From Mycobacteroides salmoniphilum (GTDB taxonomy: Bacteria > Actinomycetota > Actinomycetes > Mycobacteriales > Mycobacteriaceae): DNA of 64,000 bases. Position 1 is the first letter of the stretch, and the number at the start of each line of letters is the position of its first letter. A program made the position numbers and the translations under genes. The notes below the pieces were generated by a model that was not told where the DNA came from, did no database searches, and saw only the letters and a list, made by a program, of their open reading frames with translations. Below, in pieces: positions 1-11,023 of this stretch. Where the stretch lies: NCBI RefSeq assembly GCF_004924335.1, contig NZ_CP024633.1, positions 1-64,000 on the forward strand. The letters run 5' to 3'.

Positions 1-1476
1 TTGACTGATGAACTGAATTCCCAGTTCACGACGGTATGGAATACCGTCGTCGCAGAGCTTAATGGTGACGACAACCAGTATCTGTCCAGTTTTCCGCCGT
101 TGACACCGCAGCAGCGCGCCTGGCTCACTCTGGTCAAACCGCTCACGATGGCCGAGGGTTTTGCACTGCTTTCGGTGCCGTCCAGCTTCGTGCAAAACGA
201 GATCGAACGGCACCTGCGCGGGCCGATCGTGGAGGCCCTTTCCCGCAGGATCGGCGAGAACGTCGAACTCGGCGTACGGATCGCGGCACCGGCTCCTGGC
301 GAAGATTCAGAGGTCGCCGGAGCAGCTCCAGAACTCGAGCTCGACGAGGTCGATGAGACCACCGAGGCGCTTGCTAGCGCACACGAATCGTGGCCTTCGT
401 ACTTCATCGACCGCCCTGGCGGAGCCGACAAGGCCGAGACCCCCGACACGAGCCTCAATTCGCGCTACACCTTCGAATCTTTCGTCATCGGCGCGTCCAA
501 TCGGTTCTCCCATGCGGCGGCTGTCGCTGTTTCCGAAGCCCCCGCCCGGGCCTACAACCCGCTGTTCATCTGGGGCGAATCCGGGTTGGGCAAGACACAT
601 CTGCTCCATGCCGCGGGGAACTACGCCCAGCGCCTGTTCCCCGGTATGCGCGTCAAGTACGTGTCCACCGAAGAGTTCACCAACGACTTCATCAACTCTT
701 TGCGCGATGACCGTCGAGTCGCGTTCAAACGCAGCTACCGCGACATCGACGTTCTCCTGGTCGATGACATCCAGTTCATCGAGGGCAAGGAAGGTATCCA
801 GGAAGAGTTCTTCCACACCTTCAACACCTTGCACAACGCCAACAAGCAGATCGTGATCTCCTCTGACCGGCCTCCGAAGGGCCTGGCCACTCTCGAGGAC
901 CGGCTGCGCACCCGCTTCGAGTGGGGCCTCATCACCGATGTTCAGCCCCCTGAACTGGAAACCCGAATCGCGATCCTGCGCAAGAAGGCGCAGATGGACC
1001 GACTGGACGTCCCCGACGACGTACTCGAGCTCATCGCAAGCCGGATCGAACGCAATATCCGTGAGCTTGAGGGTGCCCTGATCCGAGTCACCGCGTTCGC
1101 CTCGCTGAACAAGTCCCCCATCGAGTTGTCGTTGGCCGAGATCGTGCTGCGTGACCTCATCCCGGACTCCAACGCCATCCAGATCAGCGCGGCCACGATC
1201 ATGGCCGTCACCGCCGAGTACTTCGATACCAGCCTTGACGAGCTTCGTGGGCCCGGTAAGACGCGTGCGCTGGCACAGGCACGTCAGATCGCCATGTACC
1301 TGTGTCGCGAGCTCACCGACCTGTCACTGCCCAAGATTGGCCAGACATTCGGGCGCGACCACACCACCGTCATGTACGCCGACAAGAAGGTCCGTGGCGA
1401 AATGGCTCAGCGGCGTGAGGTTTTCGATCACGTCAAGGAGCTCACCGCGCGGATACGCCAGCGCTCCCGACACTGA
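1..1476 (+). CDS. dnaA: Chromosomal replication initiator protein DnaA
   Basis: AAA+ ATPase that binds DnaA boxes at oriC, opens the duplex and recruits the replicative helicase. The 491-residue product starts with TTG at base 1. Residues 1-90 form the N-terminal interaction domain and about 95-150 an acidic linker. The Walker A motif GESGLGKT is at residues 192-199, with a Walker B of type LLVDDIQF near 255. The C-terminal DNA-binding domain carries the DnaA signature around [13 protein letters not shown]. Length and order are normal for mycobacteria. It lies directly upstream of oriC and is closed by a GC-rich hairpin with a T-run. The upstream promoter is outside the window. Confidence 0.98.
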   Translation: MTDELNSQFTTVWNTVVAELNGDDNQYLSSFPPLTPQQRAWLTLVKPLTMAEGFALLSVPSSFVQNEIERHLRGPIVEALSRRIGENVELGVRIAAPAPGEDSEVAGAAPELELDEVDETTEALASAHESWPSYFIDRPGGADKAETPDTSLNSRYTFESFVIGASNRFSHAAAVAVSEAPARAYNPLFIWGESGLGKTHLLHAAGNYAQRLFPGMRVKYVSTEEFTNDFINSLRDDRRVAFKRSYRDIDVLLVDDIQFIEGKEGIQEEFFHTFNTLHNANKQIVISSDRPPKGLATLEDRLRTRFEWGLITDVQPPELETRIAILRKKAQMDRLDVPDDVLELIASRIERNIRELEGALIRVTAFASLNKSPIELSLAEIVLRDLIPDSNAIQISAATIMAVTAEYFDTSLDELRGPGKTRALAQARQIAMYLCRELTDLSLPKIGQTFGRDHTTVMYADKKVRGEMAQRREVFDHVKELTARIRQRSRH

Positions 1477-1492
1477 CCTCATCCGTCCCCCA

Positions 1493-1517
1493 CCCGGCCC
1501 GCGCGGCCGGGTTTTTT
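1493..1517 (+). terminator. Intrinsic terminator of dnaA
   Basis: CCCGGCC (1493-1499) pairs perfectly with GGCCGGG (1505-1511) across a 5-base loop and is followed by six Ts (1512-1517). It begins 17 bases after the dnaA stop. This is a textbook rho-independent terminator that would shield oriC from dnaA transcription. Confidence 0.85.
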
Positions 1518-2166
1518 GTCTCACAACACCGATGCCGGCTCTCAACACGCGCCTATTTCAAGACTTTTGAAGATTTTTCTCGACGATTTTTTGTCACCCC
1601 GTGTGGCTCACACGTCACATCCACACCAGTGGAGGTTGTGCACAGGATTGTGGACTGCTGTGGGGCAAACCTGGGATCGGCTGGGAGTTGCTGAACGAAT
1701 GACATCTGGTCCACACCCACCGTCCGCGAACCACGTCTGAATCCACAAACTCCTGACAACCCCGCTAGGCCTCTGTCGTGCGATAACACTTGTCTGTCCA
1801 CAGATTCCACAGCACCTACTAATACTGCTTAAATCTCTATCTAATCTTCCTCTTTAAAAGCAGCTGTGTGGATGGACGCGTCAACAAGGCCCGTCGAGCC
1901 GGTAACCGAACGATGGACGACAGGGATCTCCGGGGAGACCGATCCGCTTTCCCGAAGCCTCGAAAGCATCTACGGTTGTGCTTCGGAAGTCGCATAGCCT
2001 GTCGGCTTCCCACTCCGAGTGACAGGACTTGTGCACGGTGCCCCGGTCAGTGCCGGACGGCCGCCGATGCGCTGTCGGCACTGTCACTAGGACGTGCCAC
2101 GATGGCTATCAGGGATTTTTGTGTGGAAACAGTCCGAACTGGACAACGAGGAAGCGAAGGGTATTC
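1518..2166. other. oriC: Origin of replication oriC (dnaA-dnaN intergenic region)
   Basis: This 649-base non-coding stretch between dnaA and dnaN is the canonical actinobacterial oriC position. Near-consensus DnaA boxes (mycobacterial consensus TTGTCCACA) are seen at 1636-1644 (TTGTGCACA), 1649-1657 (reverse, CAGTCCACA), 1707-1715 (TGGTCCACA), 1794-1802 (CTGTCCACA), 1867-1875 (reverse, CCATCCACA) and 2029-2037 (TTGTGCACG), plus weaker ones such as 2122-2130. An AT-rich, A/T-tract segment at about 1815-1860 is the likely unwinding element and directly follows the 1794 box. No convincing gene is present, only short ORFs that follow base composition. Confidence 0.9.
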
Positions 2167-3366
2167 ATGGATCTTGCGAGCCCCACTGCCGCAGACACCA
2201 GCCTGAAGTTCAGGGTCGCGCGTGACGACTTCGCCGATTCGGTGGCGTGGGTCGCGCGGAGTCTGCCCTCGCGGCCGACGGTTCCGGTGCTGGCGGGTGT
2301 GCTGCTGACCGCGCATGACACCGGTTTGAGGTTGTCGGGCTTCGATTACGAGGTTTCCTCACAGGTGCAGGTGCCGGCCGAGGTCGCTGCTTCCGGTAGT
2401 GCACTGGTGTCGGGCCGGCTGCTCTCGGATATCACGCGGTCACTGCCCAACAAGCCGGTCGATGTGGCGCTGGAAGGCACTCGACTGCTGATCAGCTGCG
2501 GAAGCGCGAAGTTCTCGCTGCCGAGCATGCCGGTCGAGGACTATCCTTCGCTGCCTTCGCTGCCCGAGGAGACCGGAGCCCTGGGCGCCGAGGTGTTTTC
2601 CGAGGCGATCGGTCAGGTTGCAGTCGCCGCGGGCAAGGACGACACGCTTCCGATGCTTACCGGCATACGCGTTGAAATAAACGGCGACACAGTGGTTTTG
2701 GCGGCAACAGACCGATTCCGCTTGGCGGTCCGTGAGCTGAAATGGACCTCCGGTGCAGGTGAGATCAACGCTGCGGTGCTGGTACCGGCCAAGACGTTGT
2801 CCGAGGCGGCGAAGTCGGCCTCCAGCGGGTCAGACGTGCAGCTCGCCCTGGGATCGGGTTCGGCTATCGGATCCGAGGGCCTGCTCGGCATTGTCAGCAA
2901 CGGCAAGCGCAGCACCACCCGCCTGCTAGATGCTGAATTCCCTAAGTTCCGCCAGTTGTTGCCGACCGAGCACACAGCTTTGGCGACGGTCGGCATTGCG
3001 GAGTTGGTCGAGGCCATCAAACGTGTTGCGCTGGTTGCTGATCGCGGTGCGCAGATCCGCTTGGAATTCGAGCCGGGGCTGCTGCGCCTGTCGGCAGGCG
3101 CCGACGATGTGGGTCGAGCCGAGGAAGAGCTGGAAGTCGAGTTTGTCGGCGAACCACTGACCATTGCCTTTAACCCGACCTATCTGACGGACGGGCTGGG
3201 GTCTCTGCACTCGAGCCGGGTGACGTTCGGATTTACCACGCCCAGCCGTCCGGCGGTGCTGCGTCCTGCGGAAGACGATCAAAGCTCCCCGGAAGGCACC
3301 GGGCCGTTCACGGCAGCGCAAACTGACTATGTGTATCTATTGATGCCGGTGCGCCTGCCCGGCTAG
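2167..3366 (+). CDS. dnaN: DNA polymerase III beta subunit (sliding clamp)
   Basis: Ring-shaped processivity clamp that tethers DNA polymerase III to DNA. The open frame extends further upstream, but the ATG at 2167 is chosen because a GAAGGG Shine-Dalgarno lies 5 bases before it and the resulting start ([11 protein letters not shown]) fits mycobacterial DnaN. The product is 399 residues with the three repeated clamp domains. Recognisable blocks include [35 protein letters not shown] and the C-terminal [12 protein letters not shown]. It follows oriC and precedes gnd, the standard order. Confidence 0.97.
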   Translation: MDLASPTAADTSLKFRVARDDFADSVAWVARSLPSRPTVPVLAGVLLTAHDTGLRLSGFDYEVSSQVQVPAEVAASGSALVSGRLLSDITRSLPNKPVDVALEGTRLLISCGSAKFSLPSMPVEDYPSLPSLPEETGALGAEVFSEAIGQVAVAAGKDDTLPMLTGIRVEINGDTVVLAATDRFRLAVRELKWTSGAGEINAAVLVPAKTLSEAAKSASSGSDVQLALGSGSAIGSEGLLGIVSNGKRSTTRLLDAEFPKFRQLLPTEHTALATVGIAELVEAIKRVALVADRGAQIRLEFEPGLLRLSAGADDVGRAEEELEVEFVGEPLTIAFNPTYLTDGLGSLHSSRVTFGFTTPSRPAVLRPAEDDQSSPEGTGPFTAAQTDYVYLLMPVRLPG

Positions 3367-3415
3367 GGCTTGCGCCCCAAACGGTATAGGTACTGGTCAT
3401 CGGAGGTTATGGGTC

Positions 3416-4309
3416 ATGCAGCTGGGTTTGGTTGGACTGGGCAAGATGGGTTTCAACATGCGCGACCGGCTGCGGGCCGGCGAGCATGAGGTCATCGGGT
3501 ACGACCCCCGCCCCGAGGTCACCGATGTGCCGTCGCTGAAAGCACTGGCGGATGCACTCGAGGCGCCACGCGTTGTGTGGGTGATGGTGCCGTCGGGGCC
3601 GGTCACGCAGCAGACGATCGCCGAGCTCGCCGAGGAGTTGTCCGAAGGCGACCTCGTGATCGACGGCGGCAACTCACGGTTCACTGAAGATCAGCCCAAT
3701 GCAGATCTGTTGGCTGCCAAGGGAATTGGATACATCGACGCGGGAGTCTCCGGCGGGGTGTGGGGCAAAGACAATGGCTACGGGTTGATGGTCGGCGGCA
3801 GTGATGCGGATGTGGCGCGCGCGCTGCCGATTTTCGACACGTTGCGGCCGGAGGGCGACCGCGCGGATGGCTTCGTGCATGCCGGACCGGTGGGCGCAGG
3901 CCACTACGCCAAGATGATCCACAACGGCATCGAGTACGGGCTCATGCACGCCTATGCCGAGGGGTACGAGCTGCTGGCGGCCGAGCCCTTGATCACTGAT
4001 GTGCAGGCCGTGCTGCAAGCCTGGACCAAGGGCACCGTGGTCCGATCCTGGCTGCTGGATTTATTGGCCAAGGCGTTGAAGGAAGATCCGGGCTTCGACG
4101 CTATTTCGGGATACACCGAGGATTCCGGCGAGGGGCGCTGGACCGTGGAAGAGGCCATCAACCACCGAGTGCCGGTACCCGTCATCGCTGCGTCCTTGTT
4201 CGCGCGATTTGCCTCGAGGCAAGAGGATTCGCCGGCGATGAAGGCAGTTTCAGCGCTGCGCAACCAGTTCGGCGGCCACGCGGTAAAGCGCGTCGGTCTC
4301 TCCGGCTAA
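3416..4309 (+). CDS. gnd: 6-phosphogluconate dehydrogenase, decarboxylating (short Gnd type)
   Basis: Oxidative decarboxylation of 6-phosphogluconate to ribulose 5-phosphate in the pentose phosphate pathway. The 297-residue protein has the N-terminal dinucleotide-binding motif GLVGLGKMG, the substrate motif GVSGGVWGK near residue 112, and MIHNGIEYGLMHAYAEG around 166 with the catalytic Lys-His-Asn. It belongs to the short (about 300 residue) class rather than the 470-residue dimeric class, so cofactor preference may be NAD. It lies between dnaN and recF as in other mycobacteria and is probably cotranscribed. The ATG follows GGAGGTTATGGGTC. Confidence 0.93.
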   Translation: MQLGLVGLGKMGFNMRDRLRAGEHEVIGYDPRPEVTDVPSLKALADALEAPRVVWVMVPSGPVTQQTIAELAEELSEGDLVIDGGNSRFTEDQPNADLLAAKGIGYIDAGVSGGVWGKDNGYGLMVGGSDADVARALPIFDTLRPEGDRADGFVHAGPVGAGHYAKMIHNGIEYGLMHAYAEGYELLAAEPLITDVQAVLQAWTKGTVVRSWLLDLLAKALKEDPGFDAISGYTEDSGEGRWTVEEAINHRVPVPVIAASLFARFASRQEDSPAMKAVSALRNQFGGHAVKRVGLSG

Positions 4310-4327
4310 GGCAGGCGCGTGGACTAG

Positions 4328-5476
4328 GTGTACGTACGACAGCTGGGATTACGGGATTTCCGGTCATGGGAGCGAGTTGACCTGGAGCTCGAGCCCGGAC
4401 GCACGGTATTTGTGGGGCCCAACGGCTATGGCAAGACGAATCTAGTTGAAGCCCTGTGGTATTCATCCACGCTGGGGTCTCACCGGGTCGCGACCGACGC
4501 ACCCCTGGTCCGCAACGGCGCGGAGCGGGCGGTGGTGTCGACCATCGTCGTGAACGAGGGTCGAGAGCTGGCGGTAGACCTGGAAATCGCGGCTGGTCGC
4601 GCCAACAAGGCCCGGATCAACCGATCCCCGGTGCGCAGCCCCCGCGAGATCGTCGGGATCCTGCACGCGGTGCTGTTCGCACCCGAAGACCTGTCCCTGG
4701 TGCGCGGCGACCCCTCTGATCGCCGGCGCTTCCTCGACGATCTGTTGATTCAGCGCCGTCCCCGAATGGCAGGTGTGCGTGCCGACTACGACAAGGTGCT
4801 TCGGCAACGCACGGCACTACTCAAGACGGCTGGGGCAGCGTTGCGGCAACGCAACGATCAAAGCGTGCTGGATACCCTCGACGTGTGGGACGGCCATTTA
4901 GTGGCGCATGGGGCCGAATTACTTTCCGCCCGTATCCAATTGGTGGGTGAGCTGCGGCCGCTGGTGGAGAAGTCGTATCAACTGCTGGCTCCGGCGTCGC
5001 GTCCCGCGGATATCGCGTACCGCAGCAGCGTGGTGGGTATCGAAGGGGAGCTGTCGGTGCAGCATCTCGCCGATGCGCTGCACGCGGGGTTGGTGGCCAA
5101 ACGGTCCGCGGAGATCGAACGAGGCGTCTGTCTGGTGGGACCGCACCGCGATGACGTGGAATTGCGGCTCGGCGACGGGCCGGCCAAGGGGTTCGCCAGT
5201 CACGGGGAGTCGTGGTCCTTTGCGTTGGCATTGCGATTGGCGGCCTTCGACCTGCTTCGCTCCGACGGCACCGACCCGGTCCTCATGCTCGACGACGTAT
5301 TCGCCGAACTGGACGGTGCCAGGCGTCGGTGCTTGGCCTCGGTGGCCGCCGATGCGGAGCAAGTTCTGGTGACGGCGGCGGTTCCGGACGACGTTCCCGA
5401 GGAATTGTCGGCACGCACGGTTACCGTCGATGTGCGGGAAGATTCCTCGGGAAGAAAGTCGGTGGCGCATGAGTGA
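4328..5476 (+). CDS. recF: DNA replication and repair protein RecF
   Basis: SMC-like ATPase that loads RecA at single-strand gaps through the RecFOR pathway. The 382-residue product starts with GTG. Walker A GPNGYGKT is at residues 30-37. The C-terminal half has the ABC-type signature region around [16 protein letters not shown] and a Walker B/D-loop block [11 protein letters not shown]. The length is typical. Its 3' end overlaps the next gene by 8 bases, implying translational coupling with the DciA-like gene. Confidence 0.96.
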   Translation: MYVRQLGLRDFRSWERVDLELEPGRTVFVGPNGYGKTNLVEALWYSSTLGSHRVATDAPLVRNGAERAVVSTIVVNEGRELAVDLEIAAGRANKARINRSPVRSPREIVGILHAVLFAPEDLSLVRGDPSDRRRFLDDLLIQRRPRMAGVRADYDKVLRQRTALLKTAGAALRQRNDQSVLDTLDVWDGHLVAHGAELLSARIQLVGELRPLVEKSYQLLAPASRPADIAYRSSVVGIEGELSVQHLADALHAGLVAKRSAEIERGVCLVGPHRDDVELRLGDGPAKGFASHGESWSFALALRLAAFDLLRSDGTDPVLMLDDVFAELDGARRRCLASVAADAEQVLVTAAVPDDVPEELSARTVTVDVREDSSGRKSVAHE

Positions 5477-6020
5477 GGAAGAGGCCTGGCCGCCGGAGCA
5501 TTTGGCGGGGGTGACCGGGATGGATTTGGTGCGCCGGGTACTCGAAGAAGCGCGTGGTGCGGCCAAGCAGCAGGGCAAGGATGTCGGCAGAGGTGGTCGG
5601 TCTCCGCAGCAGCGCCGCAAGGTCGCGGGAGGGCGACGCACCTGGTCCGGACCGGGCCCAGATGCTCGAGACCCGCAGCTGTTGGGAAGGGCCGCAGGAG
5701 ATTTGGCAAACCGGCGCGGATGGTCCTCCCGGGTGTCTGAGGGCGCGGTGTTCGGACGGTGGGATGCTGTCGTCGGTGAACAGATCGCCGCACACGCGAC
5801 ACCGACCGCCCTGAACGAGGGTGTGCTGACGGTGGCCGCGGAGTCCACGGCGTGGGCGACTCAGCTGCGGCTGGTGCAGGCTCAGCTGCTGGCGAAGATC
5901 GCCGCGGCCGTGGGCGACGGTGTGGTGACCAGTTTGAAGATCTCCGGACCGACCGCGCCGTCCTGGCGCAAGGGTCCCCGTCATATTGCCGGACGCGGTC
6001 CGCGCGACACCTACGGCTGA
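5469..6020 (+). CDS. DciA-like protein (DUF721), replicative helicase loader/operator
   Basis: DUF721/DciA-family proteins load or activate the replicative helicase DnaB in most bacteria that lack DnaC. The ATG at 5469 ([14 protein letters not shown]) is chosen over the upstream in-frame ATG because it overlaps the recF end by only 8 bases. The 183-residue protein has a basic, low-complexity N-terminal third rich in Arg, Gly and Gln, then the DUF721 core from about residue 85: [30 protein letters not shown] and [11 protein letters not shown]. It is conserved between recF and gyrB in mycobacteria. Confidence 0.9.
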   Translation: MSEEEAWPPEHLAGVTGMDLVRRVLEEARGAAKQQGKDVGRGGRSPQQRRKVAGGRRTWSGPGPDARDPQLLGRAAGDLANRRGWSSRVSEGAVFGRWDAVVGEQIAAHATPTALNEGVLTVAAESTAWATQLRLVQAQLLAKIAAAVGDGVVTSLKISGPTAPSWRKGPRHIAGRGPRDTYG

Positions 6021-6170
6021 GGGCTCATCGCCGCGTCGCGCGATGGAACCGGCGTCTAGAGCGTCCTGACACGGGCAGATCCGAGATATGCGACGGAGGG
6101 CGTAAATAGAGGGGATGAAACATGCCCTGAAACTAGGTGCCGTCGGTACAGACCAGTAGGATGGTGCTAA

Positions 6171-8560
<2,390 letters not shown>

Positions 8561-8696
8561 CTTCCGTGTCCTTTCGCAGCTTGGAAGTGCCCAGATTTCA
8601 CCTCTAAATACTTGAGACGTCGGTATGCCAGATTCGGTTCCATCGAATTTGGGGGTGTGGAGTGGTGCCGCGCAGGACGTCGGTCGCTCAGTTGAT

Positions 8697-8728
8697 CGCC
8701 CCGTCTGGATCAAGATCCAGACGGGGCG
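8697..8728. terminator. 15-bp perfect stem-loop, likely bidirectional terminator
   Basis: Bases 8697-8711 (CGCCCCGTCTGGATC) pair with 8714-8728 across a 2-base AA loop. It lies 19 bases beyond the stop of the minus-strand methyltransferase-like gene at 8748 and upstream of the start of the frameshifted gene. There is no T-run, as is common for mycobacterial terminators. Confidence 0.6.
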
Positions 8729-8747
8729 CGGAGCGGGCGCCGGTCAA

Positions 8748-9452
8748 TCACCAGAGGCCGGGTACCAGCCGGTAGCGGACGCGTGCCGCGTATTCGGGAT
8801 AGCCGTCGAGTTCTCGGGTGAGCAGCCGCTCCTCCCCGACTGCTCGAAACCCCAGCGCGACGACGGTTACCGCGGCTCCGATCAGCCCGTACCAGGATCC
8901 CAGCAGCAGCGGCATGCCGATGAGGAACGGTATGGCTCCCGCGTACATCGGATGCCGCACATACGCATAGGGGCCGGTGTCGGCGATCGAGTGTCCACGT
9001 TCGGCCTGTACTTTCACGATGGGCGCGGCAAAGCTGTTGGCGCGGAACACAGAGATCATCGACAACAACGAAGCCGCGACGAGTACAGCGCCCATCACCT
9101 CAACCCACAGGGGAACGTCCGACCAACCCCAGCGATGGTCGAATCCCGGTATTGCGAACCAGATCGGCATGCCCACGATCGCAAACACCATGAAGACCTT
9201 GTCCCAGGTCGTTTGGTCTGGCTGGCGCGGTGAACCAAGCCGCTCCGCCAGCAGCGCAGGGTTGTCGTTCAGCAGCCACAGGTGCACACCGATGTTGAGG
9301 ATGGTCATCTCGATGATCAGGGTCCACAACTGAGGCCAGTTCCACGTCCCGGCGGCCAACAGCATCAACCCGCCCAATGCAATGGTCGAGACGATGTTGG
9401 CGGTGAGCAGCTTGACCAGTAGTCGCTTTTTCGACGGAATGGCCTGAGTCAT
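8748..9452 (-). CDS. Isoprenylcysteine carboxyl methyltransferase-family membrane protein
   Basis: The 234-residue integral membrane protein has about five hydrophobic segments, two in the first 65 residues, one near 90-105, one near 120-140 and one near 180-200. The signature GPYAYVRHPMYAG (about 165-177) followed by EERLLTRELDGYPEYAARVRYRLVP at the C-terminus is the SAM-binding module of the ICMT/PEMT-like methyltransferase superfamily. Bacteria lack prenylated CAAX proteins, so the substrate is unknown and may be a lipid or small molecule. It follows the nat gene on the same strand with a 9-base gap and is probably cotranscribed with it. Confidence 0.8.
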   Translation of the reverse strand: MTQAIPSKKRLLVKLLTANIVSTIALGGLMLLAAGTWNWPQLWTLIIEMTILNIGVHLWLLNDNPALLAERLGSPRQPDQTTWDKVFMVFAIVGMPIWFAIPGFDHRWGWSDVPLWVEVMGAVLVAASLLSMISVFRANSFAAPIVKVQAERGHSIADTGPYAYVRHPMYAGAIPFLIGMPLLLGSWYGLIGAAVTVVALGFRAVGEERLLTRELDGYPEYAARVRYRLVPGLW

Positions 9453-9461
9453 ATGTCGACG

Positions 9462-10298
9462 CTACTGCGCGGACAACCTCTTCAACAGCAGTGACGAGCT
9501 ATCGGCGTCCAGTTCGATGCCGAAGACTTCCTGGAGCGCGACCAGTACCTGGTCGGGTGTCAGATGCTGAGTGTCCCTGCCGATGCCGGGCCGTACGGCG
9601 TGCAGCTCCCGGTGGTCCAAGATGTATGCGTGATCGGGCGCTATACGTTGCACGAAAAGCCTTGTGCTGAAGGGGGAATGAGGACTTGATGCGACAAAGT
9701 AGCTCGCGGCGCGATAGTCGATCGGGTACTGAGGTTCGAGCACGAATGTGTGTCGGCTCATCCACCCCGTCTGCGTCCCGTCTCCGGCTGCCTCCGACAG
9801 GGTCCAGCCATCGGCCCCGGGTGTGACTTCACCGCGGCGCAGCTCGTACGTCCACGACCCGTCGGTGATGACGTCCTCATCGACGAGACGTATGGGCACA
9901 AGAGGACTGGTGCCGAACCCGACGTCACAAAGCCATCGTTGTCCGTCAAGTCGGACCACGAGCATGCCGTGTGTCGACGGCCGAATAGTGGTGGCACCCA
10001 TCTGTACCCGGCCCTGAATGCCAAAGAAGTCGAAACCGAGACGCTCTAGAACGGCCGCGAAAAGCGCGACGTGTTCATAGCAGTAGCCGCCGCGGGGGCT
10101 GCGCAACAGCTTCGCCTGGACCGTCGGGATATCCAACGCAACGTGCTTGTGTAGTACCGCATCCAGGTTCTCCCACTTGATGTTCAGGACATGTCCGCGC
10201 TGCAGGCGGCGCAGGGTGTCCAAGGACGGCGACCGGGTGCCGTCGAAGCCTACGAAGGCCAGGTATTCGTCGAGCGCGAGCTCGTCTCCGTTCCACAT
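9462..10298 (-). CDS. nat: Arylamine N-acetyltransferase
   Basis: Transfers acetyl or propionyl groups from CoA to arylamines and hydrazines; mycobacterial NATs can acetylate isoniazid and are tied to sterol and cell-wall lipid metabolism. The 278-residue protein has the complete cysteine-protease-like catalytic triad: Cys73 in RGGYCYEH, His110 in STHGML and Asp125 in CDVGFG. The length matches the family (about 275-285). In M. tuberculosis nat sits in the sterol HsaABCD cluster. Here it stands alone in the block between gyrB and gyrA, next to a membrane methyltransferase, so the pathway is uncertain. Confidence 0.93.
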   Translation of the reverse strand: MWNGDELALDEYLAFVGFDGTRSPSLDTLRRLQRGHVLNIKWENLDAVLHKHVALDIPTVQAKLLRSPRGGYCYEHVALFAAVLERLGFDFFGIQGRVQMGATTIRPSTHGMLVVRLDGQRWLCDVGFGTSPLVPIRLVDEDVITDGSWTYELRRGEVTPGADGWTLSEAAGDGTQTGWMSRHTFVLEPQYPIDYRAASYFVASSPHSPFSTRLFVQRIAPDHAYILDHRELHAVRPGIGRDTQHLTPDQVLVALQEVFGIELDADSSSLLLKRLSAQ

Positions 10299-10440
10299 GG
10301 TGTGGACAACGTACTAGCAGGCCGGGGTATCGCTGAAGCGCCGCGGACGATATCTGGCAGAAAGGTGGAACCGAATGGCGCGTTCGTGCGTCGGAGCACA
10401 ATAGAAGGCGAATTCTGTCCACGATCAGGAGGTGAGGGCT

Positions 10441-10662
10441 ATGAGCGAGGAGCTTCAGCGCGATCTCGACCTGATCCGCAGTGTCGCCGACCGCAGCGTG
10501 ATGGACATTGAAGTCGCCGGTCGTGAGGCGACAGCCGAGGTCAGGCGGCAGTTGAATTCTGTGCAGGCGTCGGAGCATCAGCAGCAAGTGAAACCGGTCG
10601 TCCCGCCTCCGTCCGAGCTTGACGAGGACGACTACTACCAGTTTCAGCGATACGGGCGATGA
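10441..10662 (+). CDS. Small helical protein, first gene of a type VII-like cassette
   Basis: I do not recognise this 73-residue protein by family name. The ATG at 10441 is chosen because a strong AGGAGG (10427-10432) lies 8 bases upstream. Residues 1-45 are predicted amphipathic helix (EELQRDLDLIRSVADRS then REATAEVRRQLNSVQ), followed by a Pro stretch and an acidic/aromatic tail DEDDYYQFQRYGR. It is 28 bases upstream of an EspC-like gene, and the three downstream genes share its strand and short gaps. Size, helicity and position resemble the small partner proteins encoded before LXG-type effectors; the role as partner or chaperone is inferred. Confidence 0.65.
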   Translation: MSEELQRDLDLIRSVADRSVMDIEVAGREATAEVRRQLNSVQASEHQQQVKPVVPPPSELDEDDYYQFQRYGR

Positions 10663-10690
10663 CAATCTGCGCTGAGTTAGGAGATCCGAC

Positions 10691-11014
10691 ATGCCTGCAG
10701 TGATCCCTGGGAACGGACCGGGAGGTCAGGGTCTCCAGGTAGACGCCACGCAGGCTCGCGAGGTAGCGCAGCAGCTGAAGCAACTGGGCGACAGTTTGAT
10801 ACCGGCTGCGTCCGCGCCGCAAGAGAGTCCAGGGCCGGAGAAATCCATAGCAGCCATCGCGGCGGTGTTCGCGGCCAGTGACCACTTTTCGAAAGAGTGC
10901 GGCTCCTTCCTCCAGAGGGAGGGCGCAACGCTGGAGCGCGCGGTCCATGCGTTTGAAGATATGGATCAACGGAACGCGGGGAACATCGGTGCCGTCGACC
11001 CGCGGAACAAGTAG
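10691..11014 (+). CDS. EspC/WXG100-like small helical type VII secretion-associated protein
   Basis: The 107-residue protein has two predicted helices (about 18-40 and 52-95). The start of helix 1, LQVDATQAREVAQQLKQLG, matches the pattern of the EspC/DUF2580 group of ESX-associated proteins, where LxVD is followed by a heptad-like helix. No WXG motif or signal peptide is seen. A TTAGGAGAT Shine-Dalgarno precedes the ATG. It lies 9 bases before the large DUF4185 protein and so probably pairs with that protein's helical N-terminus for export. The assignment to the EspC-like group rests on pattern, not alignment. Confidence 0.65.
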   Translation: MPAVIPGNGPGGQGLQVDATQAREVAQQLKQLGDSLIPAASAPQESPGPEKSIAAIAAVFAASDHFSKECGSFLQREGATLERAVHAFEDMDQRNAGNIGAVDPRNK

Positions 11015-11023
11015 GCGGACCGG

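Noticed and set aside
4919..5848. 309-residue minus-strand frame across recF and the DciA-like gene
   Set aside because: Lies wholly antisense to two well-recognised genes; composition is that of a high-GC shadow frame with no domain signature.
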